The position numbers and the translations under genes are program-made. Shown here piece after piece: positions 62,465 to 64,000 of a stretch of 64,000 nt of DNA (its first letter is position 1; each line of letters starts with the position of its first letter). Under the pieces are notes generated by a model. The model worked only from the letters and a program-made list of their open reading frames with translations, made no database searches and had not been told where the DNA came from. The stretch is from positions 96,469 through 160,468 of the forward strand of contig JAMLIT010000001.1 in NCBI GenBank assembly GCA_023954035.1, in the 5' to 3' direction. This stretch comes from Burkholderiaceae bacterium (lineage in GTDB: Bacteria; Pseudomonadota; Gammaproteobacteria; Burkholderiales; Burkholderiaceae_C).

Positions 62465-64000
62465 GCGCCCGGTCCTGGCGCCCGGCTGGCTGATCGCGTT
62501 GATGGCGGCGATGGTCTGCGTCGCGCTGTGGCTGCTGTATCCACGCCAGGATCTGGAGCGGCGCCTGTCGGATACCACCGAATCGGCGCTGTCGCTGAGC
62601 TACCTGAACAACCTGCTGCGCAGCGACCCCGATAATCCCCGCCTGCGCCTGCTGCTGGCACAGCGCCAGATGGCCAATGGCAACGCCGCCGACGCACGCG
62701 CAACACTGCAGCCCGCCCTGGATTCCAGCCAGCCTGAAATCCACCGTGACGCACTGTGGGTGCTCTGGGAGCTGACGTACACCGAGTACCAGCGCACGCC
62801 CGAGAAGGACAGCGCCCGGCGCGACGCCCTGCGGCAAACGCTGCGCGAACAGCTCCACGTGCTGGCACGGGAGAAGTGGCCTGTGGAGCGCCAGCGGCGC
62901 CTGGTCACCCTGGCCGCCCAGTTCAACGAGCCTGCCCTGGGCATCGCGCTCAACAGTTCGCTCGCGGCCGAGCAGACAACCCCGCGCGAAGCCGCGCAGT
63001 TCTACGAGCGGGCAGCACGCCAGGCACTGGCCGTATCGGACTACGCCAGTTGCGCCGAGTTCTACCTGCTGGCGCGCAAGGCCACCACAGACCCACAGCA
63101 AGCCAAACGGCTGTTCCTTGCCGCCGTGCGCGCACTGCAGTCGGGCAACCAGCCCCTGGCCGCACTGGAACTGGCGGAACGTGAAGTGGGTGCACTGATC
63201 GATGACCCGGAGATTCTCTTTTTCCTGACCGAACTGGCCCGATCCGCAGGCAGACCCGATGTGGCCGACCGCTATATCCGCCGGCTCCTGCGTCTGGCCC
63301 TGCTGCGCCAGTGGCAAAGCCATACCGCGCTGGCCTTCAGTCCCAAGGCCACAGATCCAGAATCCTTCGCCGCATTGCGGCCTGCATCCTGGCGCTGGAT
63401 GCAGCCCCACCAGCCCCAGCCCACGACGGCCTACGACGACGGCGCACAGTGGCTGGGCCCGACCGCCTCCATGGTAGGCGACCGCCCCAACGCGGCCCCC
63501 ACCCTGGTGCACGTGGCACAAGCAGCGCAGCGCAGCGCACCCCTCTCTCCAGGCCTGCCGTTTGACGACAAGATTTATACCCTGGGCTACGAGGTGTTCC
63601 TGGAAAACCGCAACCTGGAAGACGCCTGGGCCGTCGCCCAGGCCGCCGTGCAGCAAAACCCCGGCGATATGGTCTGGCGCGAACGGCTGGCACAGGTGTC
63701 GGAGTGGACGCTGCGCCTGGATGTCGCACTGGAAAACTGGCTGGCCGTGGCCCGCCAGACCCAGAAAGAGTCCGCCTGGCAGGCCGTGCTGCGCCTGGCC
63801 CCGGGTCAGTTCGACGACGCGGCACTGGTGCAGGCGCTGCGCTACCAGCTGCGCAGTCAGCCCGACGATCTGCCGCTCATCCAGGCATTGGTGGAAACCT
63901 ACGAGCGGCTGGGCGAACCCCAGCCCGCACTGGACTACCTGCAGCAGCACGCCCGCACCCCGGCCACCCTGGAAATCCTGGCCCAGCTGGCCGAGCGCGC
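62424..64000 (+). CDS. pelB: PelB N-terminal part: TPR scaffold of Pel export, cut by window end
   Basis: An open frame of 525 codons running off the window. It starts MPVLKSSSTALHAERPVLAP, has one membrane helix (about residues 22-40, WLIALMAAMVCVALWLLYP) and continues with TPR-like helix pairs (LLRSDPDNPRLRLLLAQRQM, DYASCAEFYLLARKA, VFLENRNLEDAWAVAQAAV). This matches the N-terminus of PelB, a protein of about 1200 residues with a periplasmic TPR scaffold that binds PelA and a C-terminal outer-membrane barrel, which lies outside the window. The overlap with pelA supports an operon; pelCDEFG would be expected downstream. Confidence 0.88.
   Translation, partial: MPVLKSSSTALHAERPVLAPGWLIALMAAMVCVALWLLYPRQDLERRLSDTTESALSLSYLNNLLRSDPDNPRLRLLLAQRQMANGNAADARATLQPALDSSQPEIHRDALWVLWELTYTEYQRTPEKDSARRDALRQTLREQLHVLAREKWPVERQRRLVTLAAQFNEPALGIALNSSLAAEQTTPREAAQFYERAARQALAVSDYASCAEFYLLARKATTDPQQAKRLFLAAVRALQSGNQPLAALELAEREVGALIDDPEILFFLTELARSAGRPDVADRYIRRLLRLALLRQWQSHTALAFSPKATDPESFAALRPASWRWMQPHQPQPTTAYDDGAQWLGPTASMVGDRPNAAPTLVHVAQAAQRSAPLSPGLPFDDKIYTLGYEVFLENRNLEDAWAVAQAAVQQNPGDMVWRERLAQVSEWTLRLDVALENWLAVARQTQKESAWQAVLRLAPGQFDDAALVQALRYQLRSQPDDLPLIQALVETYERLGEPQPALDYLQQHARTPATLEILAQLAER

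Overview
This window is high-GC DNA from a betaproteobacterium of the order Burkholderiales, most likely family Comamonadaceae (Acidovorax/Simplicispira-like; genus not resolvable by eye). The evidence is the gene content and order (rluC/rne divergence, argH next to an AlgZ/AlgR-like pair, a Bug-type solute-binding protein) and a short palindromic repeat (core AGCGCTT-N5-7-AAGCGCT) of a kind I recall as common in that family. It occurs four times between genes and once inside pbpC. I see no rRNA, tRNA, CRISPR array or insertion sequence.

Region 1-40 kb is mostly chromosomal housekeeping and stress functions. In order: a tight minus-strand operon (rluC, HAD phosphatase, Rieske protein, start of a probable S49 peptidase); RNase E with a long leader; yaaA; a prolyl-hydroxylase-like oxygenase; queF; an Aer-like chemoreceptor; dinB; a PAS-GGDEF cyclase; a periplasmic truncated globin with a DUF3034 protein; an FMN-dependent hydroxy-acid dehydrogenase; pbpC with a small membrane protein; alkB; a BCCT transporter; a 2006-residue alpha-2-macroglobulin; a 1270-residue PAS/GGDEF/EAL protein; a large catalase and a hemerythrin; a Bug protein; argH; an AlgZ/AlgR-like two-component pair; and a solitary hisF.

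Region 41-58 kb is an exopolysaccharide locus with an unusual combination of parts. A minus-strand operon, apparently driven from a promoter near 58.1 kb, encodes WecB (UDP-GlcNAc 2-epimerase), a BcsB-like periplasmic protein, NfrB (membrane glycosyltransferase with a C-terminal MshEN domain), NfrA (TPR plus outer-membrane barrel), two SGNH-type AlgX/AlgJ-like proteins, an AlgI-like MBOAT acyltransferase and an AlgF-like protein. Converging on it is a plus-strand set: a DUF4434 lipoprotein (possible glycosidase), an acyl-CoA-dehydrogenase-like flavoprotein, an acyl carrier protein and a DltA-like adenylating enzyme. In E. coli NfrA, NfrB and WecB make the c-di-GMP-dependent glycan that phage N4 uses as receptor. 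Here that machine appears combined with a cellulose-type BcsB, alginate-type O-acylation and a carrier-protein route that could supply an aminoacyl group. I consider this the most interesting system in the window.

Region 58-64 kb holds galE and, divergent from it, the start of a Pel locus: pelA and the first part of pelB, which runs off the window. Two polysaccharide systems built on N-acetylhexosamine precursors therefore sit side by side. Several c-di-GMP proteins (11.5 kb, 28.2 kb, the MshEN domain of NfrB) suggest biofilm-type control.
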